This document shows positions 11,076 to 22,246 of a stretch of 64,000 bases of DNA, piece by piece; within the stretch, counting starts at the first letter, position 1, and the number at the start of each line of letters is the position of its first letter. The DNA comes from Schistocerca nitens (lineage: Eukaryota > Arthropoda > Insecta > Orthoptera > Acrididae), in NCBI RefSeq assembly GCF_023898315.1, contig NC_064614.1, positions 1,057,356,432-1,057,420,431 of the forward strand, given 5' to 3'. Below the pieces are notes generated by a model. The model searched no databases. It saw only the letters and a list, made by a program, of their open reading frames with translations, and was not told the DNA's origin. Made by a program: the position numbers and the translations under genes.

Positions 11076-11474
11076 ATATCAATAAGTAATATTATAACTT
11101 TCTTTTGTCCTGGGAGAACGTCTGTTCCTGACCCCCTTGTTTACTGTCGGTTATACTCCGCTGAAGTGTTTCGTAAACAAATCCTAGTTTGACTGTTCTG
11201 TTCCTATTAGGTTATGTTACGACCACAACGTTCTTAAAAATTCCTCGCAGAGCTTCAAGGTTAGCATCGATCGCCGTTTAAGGTGATTGGTGTTACCGCT
11301 ACACTTGAAGTCACGTGATTAACATTTATTGTATTCAATCATAAAATACAATAAGTACCTAGTGAAAATTAGTGTGGTTCGAGCAGTGAATGTCCAGGGG
11401 CGTGAGGGTGCAATCAAGTCAAGTACAGTGAACACCAGTAGACGCTGCATGCAAAATTTTAATATACATTCAGA

Positions 11475-12900
11475 ATGGACAAAGGTGTGAATGCAGTATC
11501 TGCACCGAGTGAACGAAAAGAAATTGTGCCGGGTACCATGGGAAATGCTGTCAGCAGAAGTAGTAATTCACGTGGGAAGATAAAATATGTGCTAGTGATA
11601 GGCAGCTAGCCTACGCGCAATATCAGGAACACGTAAATGAATAATCGATATGCTGCGACTGTCAAACAAGAAAAAATAGAGGACACAAATTATGAGGTCC
11701 TTACAGATAATAGCGACCAAACAAACGAATCATTTGACATGTTCTATTCGCCACAAATAAAGAAAGAACCGAAAGAAGCATATGAGGTAGGGTCAAAGCA
11801 CGAAAGTTCGGTAGAATATGAAAGTAGACAACGGCGAGTGTGACTATTTAAGAACGTTGCCTGTTCAAATGAAAACACAGATCAGTGGCCTCAACAAGCA
11901 AATTGCAGCCCAAGTTAGCAATATTGAAAGCCAGCTTAAAACACAGATTAGTGATCTCAAAAGTCAAATGAATTTTCATAACACAAAAATAAGTCAACAG
12001 ATTGAACAGGTAGACCAAAAAGTAGCTACTTTAAGTTCTATGGTAACTGAAATAAAAAATGAAATTAATTCCACGTATGAAAACATGGATAATATTCAGA
12101 GACAAATTAACGATATTAATGGAAGGTTTGATGTCGAAATCATTAACATCCAGGAAAAAATAGTAGTGACGAAAGTGGACAAAAGAACTTTTAGTCCGAA
12201 AACTGAAATAGTAGGCGAGTGAAAGAACGAAATCTCACATTTGAGTAGAATAGTTTCAGACACAAAAAAATTTAAGAAAATAAGTTGTCGAATGCCAGCA
12301 GAAGTGTACAATAATGAGAACACTTCGCAAACTCAAGGAAATATTCCTGACATTAAATGTAAAATATGAGGCAGGATTGGTGTTATTAGTAACAGAACAC
12401 TACTTAACAAGTTGCTGGAAGGCGAGGAAAGATTCGATCCCGCCAAGAAGCTTAACAGATGGCATGTGTTACACTTCGTAAAGAATTGCGAAAGAATTTT
12501 TCCTAACTATTTGTCTGATCAACAAAAGATAAATGTGATGATTAGAGCCTTGGCAGGTGGTGCTAACCGCTGGGGAAATGACTTTTGACGAATTTAAACA
12601 AAAATTCACAGAACAATACTGGTCTGAACAAAAGCAGGATTGCTTATGGCGGAAGTTTACACGGGTAAAGTCCATCACAATAGGGGCAGGAATTCTCTAA
12701 AATATTTCTGCTAATATTGGTACTACAAGTTGACACACTTAAGAAGTAGACGATCGCAATCCGAAATTGTCTGGGAACTATGGAAAAAGCTCCCAGAATA
12801 TTCTAAAATATACATAGGAAGCAACCACCGAAGCTTCATAGCATTCTTAGAAAGGGTGAAAGACAAAGTCCTCTGGCAAGAAAACGGTGATAACTGCTAG
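11475..12900 (+). pseudogene. gypsy-like retrotransposon gag relic
   Basis: A start at 11475 opens MDKGVNAVSAPSERKEIVPG. Two stops occur before 11637, where the same frame resumes with KQEKIEDTNYE and acidic text. From 11818 a shifted frame encodes a strongly coiled-coil segment of heptad-like repeats (QISGLNKQI, QISDLKSQM, EQVDQKVATLSSM). After another break, 12420-12900 gives capsid-like text: FDPAKKLNRWHVLHF, LSDQQKINVMIRALAG, then TFDEFKQKFTEQYWSEQKQD, a typical gag motif ahead of YWS. Frames change at least three times, so no gag polyprotein can be made. Protease from the same element appears at 14735-15060, beyond a LINE insertion. Confidence 0.7.
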
Positions 12901-13415
12901 AATAGTACTAACAGAACCAAACAAAATCATAACGAACAAAATGATGGCGATGTTTATTGCGTCAATGTGATTCAAAGAGGTAGAGATAGCTGCTGAGGAA
13001 GAGGAAACTATGCTGGTCGCAGTAGTGGTTTTTTCGCAATAAAATGAACACCAGAGCGATGCGAAACACTAAATACCGCCGAAGCTGGGGGCCAGACTGA
13101 CGCGGACAGAATTTACCGGCCCAGACGAAGTAATAGTCACCGAACAGTGAAACCGGAAATCGGTCGCATAGCACAGCGCGATGCCGGATGTACATCCACA
13201 GGTGCACGCTCGGGCGATTCCCCGGCAAAAGGCAGCAGGTTGGAGATAGCAAACCATGCTTTCAGAGAGCAATGACCGGTGCAAATGTTCCAAGTGTTCA
13301 AAGAGAAGCCGAGCGCGAGGCGCCAGAGAACAATGTAAACGTCACAGCAGATAGAAGCGAAACTGCTACGGCAAATGGTAGTTCCGTAGTCGAGGAAAGA
13401 GTGACCGGATTTGTA
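12901..13415 (+). pseudogene. spacer between gag and protease of the gypsy-like element
   Basis: Continuation of the retroelement with decayed frames. From about 13260 one frame reads ESNDRCKCSKCSKRS and then NVTADRSETATANGSSVVEE, typical of the low-complexity stretch between nucleocapsid and protease. A clean CCHC knuckle is not seen. It ends where the minus-strand LINE begins. Confidence 0.45.
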
Positions 13416-14648
13416 GACATCTACATCTACGCCTACATGGATACTCTGAAAATCACATTTAAGTGTCTGGCAGGGGCTTCATCGAACCACCTTCACAATT
13501 CTTTATTATTCCAATCTCGTATAGCGCGCGGAAAGAACGAACACCTATATCTTTCCATAAGAGCTCTGATTTCCCTTATTAAATCATGGTGATCCTTTCT
13601 CCCTATGTAGGTCGGCGTCAACAATATATTTTCACATTCGGAGGAGAAAGTTGGTGATTGGAATTTCGTGAGAAGATTCCGTCTCAACGAAAAACGCCTT
13701 TCTTTTAATAGTGTCCAACCCAAATCCTATATCATTTAAGTGACACACTCTCCCATATTTCGCTACAATACAAAACGTGCTGCCCTTCTTTGAACTTTTT
13801 CGATGTACTGCGTCAGTCATACCTGGTAAGGATCCCGCACCGAGCAGCAGTATTCTAAAAGAGGACGGACAAGCGTACTGTAGGCAGTCTCCTTGGTAGA
13901 TTTGTTACTTTTCCTAAGTGTCCTTCCAATGAAACGCAGTCTTTGGTTAGCCTTCCCCACAATATTTTCTATGTGTTTCTTCCATTTCACGTTGTTCGTA
14001 AATGTAATTCCTAGGTATTTAGTTGAATTTACAGCCTTTAGATTTGACTGATTTATAATGTAACCGAAGTTTAACGAATTCCTTTTACCACTCATGTGGA
14101 TGATCTCATACTTTTCGTTATTTAGAGTCAACTGACACTTTTCGCACCATTCAGATATCTTTACTAAATCGCTTTGCAATTTGTTTTGATCTTCTGATAA
14201 CTTTATTAGTCGAAAAACGACAGCGTCATCTGCAAGCAACTAAAGACGGCTGCTGAAATTGCCTCCCAAATCGTTCATATAGATAAGGAACAGCAAAGGA
14301 CCTATAACACTACCTTGGGCAACGCCAGAAATCACTTCTGTTTTACTCGATGACTTTCCGTCAATTACTACGAACTGTGACCTCTCTGACAAGAAATCAC
14401 AAACCCAGTCACATAACTGGAACAATATTCCGTAAGCACGCAATTTCACTACAAGCCGCTTGTGTGGTACAGTGTCAAAAGCCTTCCGAAAATCCAGAAA
14501 TACGGAATCGATCTCAAATCCCTTGTCAATAGCGCTCAACACTTCATGCGAATTAAGAACTGGTTGTGTTTCACAAGAACGATGTTTTCTAAACCAATGT
14601 TGACTGTGTGTCAATAGCCCGTTTTCTTCGAGGTAATTCATTGTCTTG
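13416..14648 (-). mobile_element. 5'-truncated non-LTR retrotransposon (Jockey/CR1-like) inserted in the gypsy-like element
   Basis: The 3' end lies at 13416 with a short run of a GATGTA-type repeat (TACATCTAC on the plus strand), as is usual for these LINEs, and the body is minus-strand RT. Truncation at about 14645 joins gypsy sequence. Gag/protease text continues on both sides, showing it is an insertion. No clear target duplication is seen. Confidence 0.8.
13493..14641 (-). pseudogene. LINE reverse transcriptase, C-terminal two thirds, with nonsense and frameshift mutations
   Basis: From 14641 downward: HSQHWFRKHRSCETQ (usually QHGFRKGRS), SVFLDFRKAFDTVPHKRL (RT motif A with catalytic Asp), GVAQGSVIGPLLFLIYMNDL (usually QGSVLGP), then a stop at 14240-14242. 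The same frame continues with LLADDAVVF (motif C; FADD is usual), KTYEIIHMSGK-like text, and STKYLGITFTNNVKWKKHIE. After frame changes, 13723-13493 supplies the C-terminal SFFPRAIRDWNN motif. The stop lies 2 codons before ADD, so the protein is dead. Family assignment is from motif order. Confidence 0.85.
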
Positions 14649-15061
14649 GGGCGACTTTATGGTCGACCAAGATCTATTATGAGAGAAACAAGATGGTGAT
14701 AATAATTTAACCAACGAGCAGACCACAATCCCAGTTGACATTTATAACGTCAGAATACAAGTATTTCTGGGTACTGGCCCACAGATAAGCGCCATGTCTC
14801 ATTCATTTTTCGAATACATCTGTAATAAACCTGGATCATGATGTCAGTTAGTGGCGTAAAGATCATAGGTGCCACAGGTAAATCTAGTAATCCAATAAAG
14901 AACCTTGGACACAGCGCATTCGCCGGGAAAGCCTGAGATCTCATAAAGCACCAGGAGTTTGAACACGACTTCTTGGTCGTACTAGACTTAAATACTGATA
15001 TGATCTTAGGAATAGATTGGTTGCAAAAAGAAAAAGTAATAATCGATTGTAGTCAGGAAAT
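14649..15061 (+). pseudogene. gypsy-like aspartic protease relic
   Basis: At 14735-14800 the frame reads VDIYNVRIQVFLGTGPQISA. The position of the catalytic DTG/DSG is GTG here, an Asp-to-Gly change. After frame breaks, 14947-15055 gives HQEFEHDFLVVLDLNTDMIL and GIDWLQKEKVIIDC, the flap-to-C-terminal part of retropepsins. It joins the gag at 11475-12900 if the LINE insertion is skipped. The loss of the catalytic Asp and the frameshifts make it inactive. Confidence 0.7.
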
Positions 15062-16400
15062 GATTGGAAATGTTTTTTTTGTTTTTTTTCCTTTATTGAT
15101 TTTCGATTCCCCCCCCCCTCCCCCCTCCCCCTCCCCTTCAAAAAACGCGTCTCCACATTCCTCAGTACTCCAGTACTCTTTCCACACTGATTATTCCACA
15201 CGATTCTGTTAAACTTCAGTCTACTCTTCATCATTACTGAATTGTGATCTGAGTCTATATCTGCTCCCGGGCATGCGTTATAGTCCAATATCTGATTTCG
15301 GAATCACTCTCTCACCGTTATATAATTCATCCGGAACCTTCTCGTGTCTCCGGGTCTCTACCAAGTATATTTCCTCCTCTTGTGATTATTGAACAGAGTG
15401 TTCGCTGTAACTGTCTGAAATTTGTTGCAGAGATCAATTAATCATTCTCCTCTCTCATCCAAGCTGCCAAGCCAATATTATCCAGTAAGCCTTTTTTCTA
15501 TTGCTTCCAGTATAACCGCTTTCCAAACCTCACGATTACTAAATTTTCTTCTCCCTTTACATACTGAATTACCCGGTCAGTGTCCACATATACTTTCTCT
15601 ATCTTTTCATCTTCTGCTTGCGACGTGGCACGTGCACCTGGTTTGCTGATGAATCTGAAGAGAACAACCTTACCACTGAACTGTTCACAGCAGCCCACTC
15701 TCTACCCTCCTTTCTTATTCATAACGAATCCTACTCCCGCATACCATTTACTACTGCTGTATTCTTTTGACCACAAGTTCTTATTTTCTTTCCGTTCCAC
15801 TTCACTGATACCCACTTTGTCTAGAGCAGCCCTTGTCATTTCCCTTTGCAGCTTTTCCAACTTTCCTACTACGTTCAGACTTCTTAAATTCCATGCTCCG
15901 ATCTTAGAATGTTATTCTGTCGCTAGTTATTTCGTCTTTTTCTCATGGTCACCTCCCGCTCCGTAGTTCTCTCTCGGAGATCCGAATGGGAACTAGTCTG
16001 GACTATTTTGGCATTGGGGAGCTCATCATCACACTTTCTCAATTACATGCCTTATGTCCTGTGAATACACACTGTGTGTCTTTAATGCAGTGGTTTCCAT
16101 TCCCTTCTGCTTCCTCATGCCGTTGATCATTGCAAGTTCTCCCGCCTATTCCTGATAGCTTTCCACCCAAAAGGGAAAGGGAGTGCCCTGAACGGCTGTC
16201 TATTCTTCCGCCCTCTGTTACAAGAATTTTGGCCAAACGATGGTGACTTCTGATGCCAGAAGTGTTCGGCCACCATTGCTGATGAATTTTATTCATAATT
16301 TAAGCAATTTCTCGATTGGATCCAACGATGTGAGACGTTTTGGTAACCGACCAAAGAAGCTACTCTTAGACCATGGTGCAGTATACTGGGGCTACAACTT
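15062..16400 (-). mobile_element. non-LTR retrotransposon fragment: 5' region and endonuclease
   Basis: On the minus strand, 15900-15700 reads VVGKLEKLQREMTRAALD and VGISEVERKENKN, the start of an apurinic-like (EEP) endonuclease. 15698-15500 reads AEDEKIEKVYVDTDRVIQYV then KGEENLVI (usually followed by LGDWNA). 15288-15200 ends with GADIDSDHNSVMMKSRLKF, keeping the catalytic SDH motif. Sequence from 15900 to 16400 is the likely 5' untranslated part. The lower-coordinate end runs into T- and C-rich tracts at 15067-15140. RT is absent, so the fragment is truncated. It follows the gypsy protease directly and probably inserted into it. Confidence 0.7.
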
Positions 16401-16470
16401 TGCTTCCGCCATTTTCTCTCAAAGTTCGAGGCTTTATCGTGAGCATCTTACAAAAAAATTACCTTTAAAA

Positions 16471-17060
16471 TTAGTGGCCATCGCTGGCCGCTAGTTTCTC
16501 CCATCTTTCGGGCAGCATACGAATCCCGCGGCGGAAGAACTGGGCGTCTTTCGAGAAGATACAATTTTGCAATTGTTCATAGGTAGCGCTGGGCAGCCAG
16601 GTCGTGTGCCATTGAACTAAAAAGTTGGTTATCAAAGGGAACAATATCTGGAGCATACGGCGGGTGGGGTAGGACTTCTCATTTCAACCTTTCCAGGTAT
16701 GTTTTGGCGGGTTTTGCGACATGGGGTCGAGCACTGTCATGCTGCAAAATCACCTTATCGTGTCTATCACTGTACTGTGGCCGTTTGTCTTTCAGTGATC
16801 GGCTCAAACACATCAGCTGCTTTCGATAACGATCTCCTCTGATTGTTCCCGTCGGTTGCAGTAGTATCGAAAGCTTTCTGTTTTTCATCATCATGCCGGT
16901 CGTCAACGTCAAAATCAGCGTTCTTGAAGCATGGAAACCATTTTCGGTAAAGTTCTGTCACTAAGAGCTTTTTATGAGCCTCTGTCGCAGATTTCTTCAT
17001 ATCAAAGCAGAAAATTATAACCTCCCGCAGATGACGAGAATTGGGATCGTAAGTTGACAT
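16471..17060 (-). pseudogene. mariner-like transposase relic
   Basis: 17060-16900 encodes an N-terminal part (NSRHLREVIIFCFDMKKSA, LLVTELYRKWF) typical of the mariner HTH. 16800-16680 reads VILQHDSARPHVAKPAKTYL, the second catalytic Asp motif. 16656-16480 gives the C-terminal FFRRGIRMLPERWEKLAASD, the usual GI-x-x-LP-x-RW-x-K motif. Frames shift between these parts and a large middle portion with the first Asp is missing. Terminal repeats were not found. Confidence 0.75.
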
Positions 17061-18300
17061 ATTCAGCCGAGAATAACTTCAAGATGCAATCAAAAATCGA
17101 CTAATATTTTGATGGCGTTATGTTCTCAAATGTCTAAGCTTACAATATGACACGACCTACGACTTGCGCTCCTACTTTCCACTAATGCCGTCTACTGCAA
17201 AACGGCGGAAGGAAAGTTGTAGACCTAATAGTAATTTTTTAATTATGTCACGAATCAGAAAGGTTTCATTTATTAATTTTTTGTATGTTTTTGACGAACA
17301 CGTATGATCATGTAACAGCTCAATACTTATATTAACAGTTATTTAAATACACTTAACATTAATAATATTGATTATAATAACAGGACTACATAAGACGTAA
17401 TTTTAAGCTTTGATTATCTTTTGGTACGTTGCCTAGGTCAATAAGATTCTCTTAATGTAATGTTTTCCGGAATTGCACTAAGGACGCCTGTTTCTTCGTC
17501 GTTTATTACCTTTCACATTAAAAATAACTATCGTCGATTTTCTTAATATTGAAGGGAGATTCGTATTTCAACATCTGACGAGTCGTCACACAAGGTCTTG
17601 AAGTGAGATGATGGAGAAGGAATTCTGTCGTGTCATTTTCACAAGAGCTATTCTGGCGTTTTCCTTAAGCTATTTAGTTAAACTATGCTAAACCTAAATT
17701 TTGGTGGGAAAACGAGAATTTCAGTCGCCATCCCTACGAATGCTAAACAAGTCACCACCTTATCAGGACGTCATCCCGATCAGTTCTTAATTACTGGTGT
17801 TTGAAAGGAATCAAGGATGAGAAAACAAAGGCAGTGATAGCAGGAAACAGCGTTATTGCTATAAAGATAAGAATGTTACGCCTAACAACCTTGGCACGCG
17901 GGCACGTGTGCCCTCTGAGCGGTATACTGGTAAACAAGTTAGCAAGACCTGATAACAGCGAAAGAGATCCCGCTCGTGCAAAAATGTTATCTAGAAACTC
18001 GAGCGTGCCACGAGGAAGTAAGTTTCATCTTGTGCGGAGTATGTCTTATAACTGCTGCGTATGCAAAGTTCTGCGTAGCGCCGGGCTGTCTAGTGCTTCA
18101 GGCACTTCCAAGTCGACCGTGTTCGTGAAGAAGGCTTCTCAACTAGCGGCGTTGTAGTCCGCTCGCTGCAGGTCTTCGAGAAGCACCTGCCCAAACACTA
18201 CAAAACTGAGACTGTCCTGCTCTTATCTGGATTAGCTGCCGGTCGCCTCCTTGGAATTCCGGTGTTTTTAGTTAAGTCTCTCTCCGTATATCTAGGTGGT
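17061..18300. other. no recognisable gene
   Basis: AT-rich up to about 17790, then a more GC-balanced part with an open frame at 17801-18157 of 118 codons that I cannot place. Confidence 0.4.
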
Positions 18301-18671
18301 GGTTGTAGTTTTGAAACATCCCCTTGGAAAAAATTCATGAATTACTGTGCTGATAAACCTCTACGTTGTTTGATTTTCAAACAGCTGAGCAAAACTGAAC
18401 GTACTCAGACATTCACTAAACTGACACACAATACTTTTAGCGCAACGCAATCTCACTTTCAGTAATCCCTACAAAAGAATGGCCCTGACTAACAATAACC
18501 TATACCTTTCATGAATCACTTACCTCACAAAAATCTTCGTTACTCGAACTACTGCAATACAGCGAGTGCCAACACTGCCAGCTAAATAAAAGATTCTAAC
18601 TACTGAAGGCACTAACTACTGATAGGCATACTTAGTAAATGAAAGATTTTGATAGAGAACAAACAATGAAC

Positions 18672-19322
18672 TGGGTGATCAAAAAGTCAGTAGAAATTTG
18701 AAAACTTAATAAACCACGGAATAATGTAGATAGAGAGGTAAAAATTGATACACATGCTTGGAATGACATGGGGTTTTATTAGAACAAAAAAAAACAAAGT
18801 TCACAAAATGTCCGACCTATGCGTGTCGTTTGGTGCTGATCGTGTGCTCAGCCACCACTTCCGTCATGGTTGGCCTCCCAGGTCCCCAGACCTCAGTCCG
18901 TGTGATTATTGGCTTTGGGGTTACCTGAAGTCGCAAGTCTATCGTGATCGATCGACATCTCTAGGGATGCTGAAAGACAACATCCGACGCCAATTCCTCA
19001 CCATAACTCCGGACATGCTTTACAGTGCTTTTCACAACATTATTCCTCGACTACAGCTATTGTTGAGGAATGATGGTGGACATATTGAGCATTTCCTGTA
19101 AAGAACATCATCTTTGCTTTGTCTTACTTTGTTATGCTAATTATTGCTATTCTGATCAGATGAAGCGGCATCTGTCGGACATTGTTTAACTTTTGTATTT
19201 TTTTGGTTTTAATAAAACCCCATGTCATTTCAAGCATGTGTGTCAATTTGTACCTCTCTATCTACATTATTCCGTGATTTATTCAGTTTTCAAATTTATA
19301 CTAACTTTTTGATCACCCGGTA
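18672..19322 (+). mobile_element. deleted mariner-like element with long terminal inverted repeats
   Basis: The left end (GGGTGATCAAAAAGTCAGTA) and the reverse complement of the right end agree over about 120 bp, out to CATGGGGTTTTATT. The flanking target TA is intact on the right and reads AA on the left. The 650-bp length means most of the transposase gene is gone. It lies inside an older dispersed repeat. Confidence 0.85.
18781..19101 (+). pseudogene. mariner-like transposase C-terminus
   Basis: The frame keeps HGWPPRSPDLSPCDYWLWGY, where the Asp of PCD is the third catalytic residue. The tail LKSQVYRDRS ... NDGGHIEHFL is characteristic of the mariner-related group with long TIRs (compare GGHFEHFL in the element at 25735-27191). 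The HTH domains and the first two aspartates are deleted, so it cannot act alone, but the termini could in principle be recognised by a related enzyme. Confidence 0.8.
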
Positions 19323-19645
19323 TTTACCTTAATAATGTTCAAAAGTCAGTATATATATCAGTTCATGATATCCAATATTACAAATTTACTCTTTCTGATG
19401 GACACACTTCCAGATCGTCCGCTACCAAAACTCCGCCATCTCTCTCCCCACATCCAACACTGCTGGTGGTTCACCTCCAACTGCGCAGCGCTACGCGCTG
19501 TTCACATCCAACTGCCCAACACTACAATGGCAAATATTCCAACAATGCAAATCAGCCACAGACTGCACACAGCACAGTGAGTGATTTTCATACAGAGCGC
19601 TACGTGGCGTAACCAATATAAAAACCTAAACAGCCTACTTTCAGT

Positions 19646-19975
19646 TTTTCGTTTAGTCAGTTTCGTTAGCAGTTCTGGACTTAGAAATCGTATGGTGATG
19701 TCCGAGATGGAAACAGATAAGGGAAAGGGGAATTGTATGGATGAAAACTGTTTCTAATGTAAGACGAAAAATTCCAGTCAGTGAGTGAAACACCACATAG
19801 GGAATCTGTAGACCTAATATTTTATGACGTACGATCACATTAGAGAATATCAGAGGGAACAAACCTAAAGTTTTCACATGTTAACTTGAAGCACGTGAAG
19901 ATTACACGTAGTTCCTTTATACTCGTACGTATAAATACTTTGTTAAAAAAGAACAGCATGTAAATGTAAATGTCG
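19646..19975. other. no recognisable gene
   Basis: Nothing beyond short chance frames. Confidence 0.4.
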
Positions 19976-19977
19976 TT

Positions 19978-20197
19978 TGACTAGGGCCTCCCGTCGGGTA
20001 GACCGTTCGCCGGGCGTAAGTCTTTCGATCTGACGCCACTTCGGCGGCTTGCGCGTCGAGGTGGACGAAATGATGATGATTAGGACAACACAACACCCAG
20101 TCTCTGAGCGGAGAGAATCTCCGACGCAGCCGGGTATCGAACCCGGGCCCTTAGGATTGACATTCTGTCGCGCTGACCACTCAGCTACCGGGGGGGT
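19978..20197 (-). repeat. tRNA-like SINE of a further family
   Basis: The minus strand of 20125-20190 reads as a tRNA-like sequence: CGGTAGCTGAGTGGTCAGCG (A-box region) and GGGTTCGATACCC (B box and T-stem). The rest, from GACTAGGGCCTCCCGTCGGG, is the body. I recall it as an abundant orthopteran repeat. I cannot assign the tRNA type. Confidence 0.65.
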
Positions 20198-20213
20198 CAG
20201 AACAGCATCTCAT

Positions 20214-20289
20214 GGAACTTCCTGGCGGCATGGCAGATTAAAACTGTGTGCCGGACCGAGACTCGAACTCGGGACCTTTGCCTTTTTTC
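20214..20289. repeat. truncated copy of the tRNA-palindrome repeat
   Basis: It contains GGCAGATTAAAACTGTGTGC and CCGAGACTCGAACTCGGGAC, the same left arm as the element at 24122-24377. It stops after CCTTTGCCTTTT. Confidence 0.75.
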
Positions 20290-21545
20290 TTTTCAAACAG
20301 TACATTTTTGCAATTGGTGCAGTAGTTTCATGAGCATTAATGATAATTCATGTCTGTTCTTAAATTCCTAATTGTGTACGCTTGTGCGCCACCTGTTTGT
20401 TGTACACTCAATAACATCTTTATTTGTGTTTTGTGCGGCCTTTCACAGTCATTAAACTGCATGTGAAGGCTTATTAATTTAATACGTAATATAAAGTAAA
20501 AACTCTCACGTCTTTACATTCTTAGATCTGTAAGAAAGATACAAATACTGGACGTGTAGCAACGGGAACTGTGCAGCTGTTGGAATCATCATTGTGGTTT
20601 CTACTGTTGTTTCAGAAACTGATTAGCAGCGGCAACTGTGGCATTATTATTATACATCACACGTCATTCTCATTCTGCTAGTTACCACAGCTTTTGATTT
20701 TAACATCCTACATTATTACGTCCACGTTCAATTGTCATTAGGGAAGACGTAGCACAACCAACGACTCACGACATGCAGAAACCTGCCTATAAGCAGTAAG
20801 TGGGATTTGTATGCCATAAATATAAGGAATTTTAATCGGTGGTGTCAGATTACGGCTTGACTCGGCTAAGAAAGGATTCCAAGAGATATATCTACGAGAT
20901 CCGTCCTCAGACCATGTGCCACAAATTGTAAGATGTGCAGCTATAAGATGAATAGGAAATTTCTGCAGCGTACCACGCACCACAGTGTCACGTGTGAAGT
21001 GCCTTCTCAGACTTCAGAAGGTCTCAGAGTCATTGCAGCTGTGCTTACAATACTGATTCTTTTGTATTGTGTGACGTCAATGAACATGTCCGTTTATTCC
21101 TTCTATTAAGAACACGGACAACTTGTTCTAAGCATTTACTGTGTTCTTTGCATTTGGGATAGAATATGTAATTCATCTCAGAGCCCACATCACATTAGTA
21201 ACAATAATCATCCTTAAACGTTTTCGGGGAAGTCACATGCAACATACCACTCACAGTAAGATTCTGTCTCCAGAAAGAACTCGATAGGTTACAAGAAATG
21301 CGTTTTATGAAAACGTTCCTTGCCGCAAAAGAAGGTCACCTTAAAATTAGCTAGTAGGAAACAACTTTCTCTTGAAGTAGCGTCGGTGCATGTCTAATTG
21401 CTTGTGCTACTAGTCAGAGAGTATCCACAATTAACTTGATGCGTAACAAGACGTAAAAACTAGATAGATAGCTGACATAAATTGCGAAAATATTATAAGT
21501 AACTCCTGAACAACTTTGTTCGCCCAAACAATTGAGTCACAAAAT
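20290..21545. other. no recognisable gene
   Basis: A minus-strand open frame at 20738-20983 (81 codons) has no motif I know. No element ends are seen. Confidence 0.4.
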
Positions 21546-21555
21546 AAAATCTTAA

Positions 21556-21758
21556 ACCGGCCGGAGTGGCCGAGCGTTTCTAGGCGCTACAGTCTGGAAC
21601 CGCGCGACCGCTACGGTCGCAGGTTCGAATCCTGCCGTGGGCATGGATGTGTGTGATGTGCTTAGGTTAGTTAGGTTTAAGTAGTTCTAAGTTCTAGGGG
21701 ACTGATGACCTCAGAAGTTAAGTCGCATAGTGCTCAGAGCCACTTGAACCGTTTTTTA
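21556..21758 (+). repeat. full-length tRNA-derived SINE with 10-bp target duplication
   Basis: It reads from the CGGCCGGAGTGGCCGAGC head, through the type-II-like arm GACCGCTACGGTC and the B box GGTTCGAATCC, to the AGAGCCACTTGAACC tail with T-rich end. AAAATCTTAA flanks it at 21546-21555 and 21759-21768. This copy is a good reference for the family: the head is tRNA-derived with a long variable arm, and the body contains GTGTGTGATGTGCTTAGGTT. Confidence 0.95.
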
Positions 21759-21779
21759 AAAATCTTAAGAAATACATAT

Positions 21780-22175
21780 TTTTCCGAGAAGGAATTGAAT
21801 ATCTTCAACATCACCTCAGTTCAGACACGGTATCATCCACTCAGGGACGTTTGGAAGCCATTGACATGTTACCAACATATTTGAACCAGACACATGTCCT
21901 TACCGATCTATATCAGCTATTGTGGTATATTTATTCCAAATACATCTCACATTAAGAACCCACCAAATCAGTTTAGATGTAAAAGTGTTCCAAGTAAATG
22001 GTCTCCAGGATGTCATGCTGCATTCTTTAAGCAGAAAACGACGGTCAGATGCGCTACATGGTTGGCAACTTTTAAGCCATGCTTTATGCTATGGAATAGC
22101 CTCTGTGTTTTTTCATTCGAAACTCTGTTAGGAGCCACCAACCAATTGTATATGCATCAGATACGCACACATTAA
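21780..22175 (+). pseudogene. gypsy-like pol fragment (RT to RNase H junction)
   Basis: The frames read REGIEYLQHHLSSDTVSSTQ, GRLEAIDMLPTYLNQTHVLT, KWSPGCHAAFFKQKT and ATWLATFKPCFMLW. These follow the gypsy RT thumb/connection pattern: P-x-x-L-x-AI-x-x-LP-TP-x-N, then W-x-x-x-C-x-x-AF-x-x-LK, then the RNase H start. The usual DAS at the RNase H start is lost. Several frame changes are needed, so it is dead. Confidence 0.6.
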
Positions 22176-22183
22176 TCCTGACA

Positions 22184-22246
22184 CTGTGGCCGAGCGGTTC
22201 TAGGCGCTTCACTCCTGAAACGCGCTGCTGCTGCGGTCACTCTACA
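22184..22246 (+). repeat. SINE head fragment
   Basis: TGTGGCCGAGCGGTTCTAGG is followed by CGCTTCACTCCTGAAACGCG: tRNA-like head only. The rest is replaced by LINE sequence. Confidence 0.6.

Larger units (their letters stand above)
18306..19645. repeat. dispersed non-coding repeat, interrupted by a mariner element
   Basis: The left part (18306-18671, from TGAAACATCCCCTTGGAA) and right part (19323-19645, up to AAAACCTAAACAGCCTACTT) form, as I recall, one common locust repeat. In the uninterrupted form, AACAAACAATG is followed by TATTTACC. Here 18672-19322 lies exactly at that TA. The class is unknown to me and no coding potential is visible. Confidence 0.55.

Noticed and set aside
15109-15140. 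Shared pyrimidine tract with 53850-53868 as a common element
   Set aside because: Both are simple C/T runs; the surrounding sequences do not match.
17801-18157. 118-codon frame as a gene
   Set aside because: No recognisable domain and no supporting context; kept only as a mention in the spacer entry.
20125-20190. Possible tRNA gene on the minus strand
   Set aside because: It belongs to a repeat with a long non-tRNA body, and the anticodon arm does not pair well.
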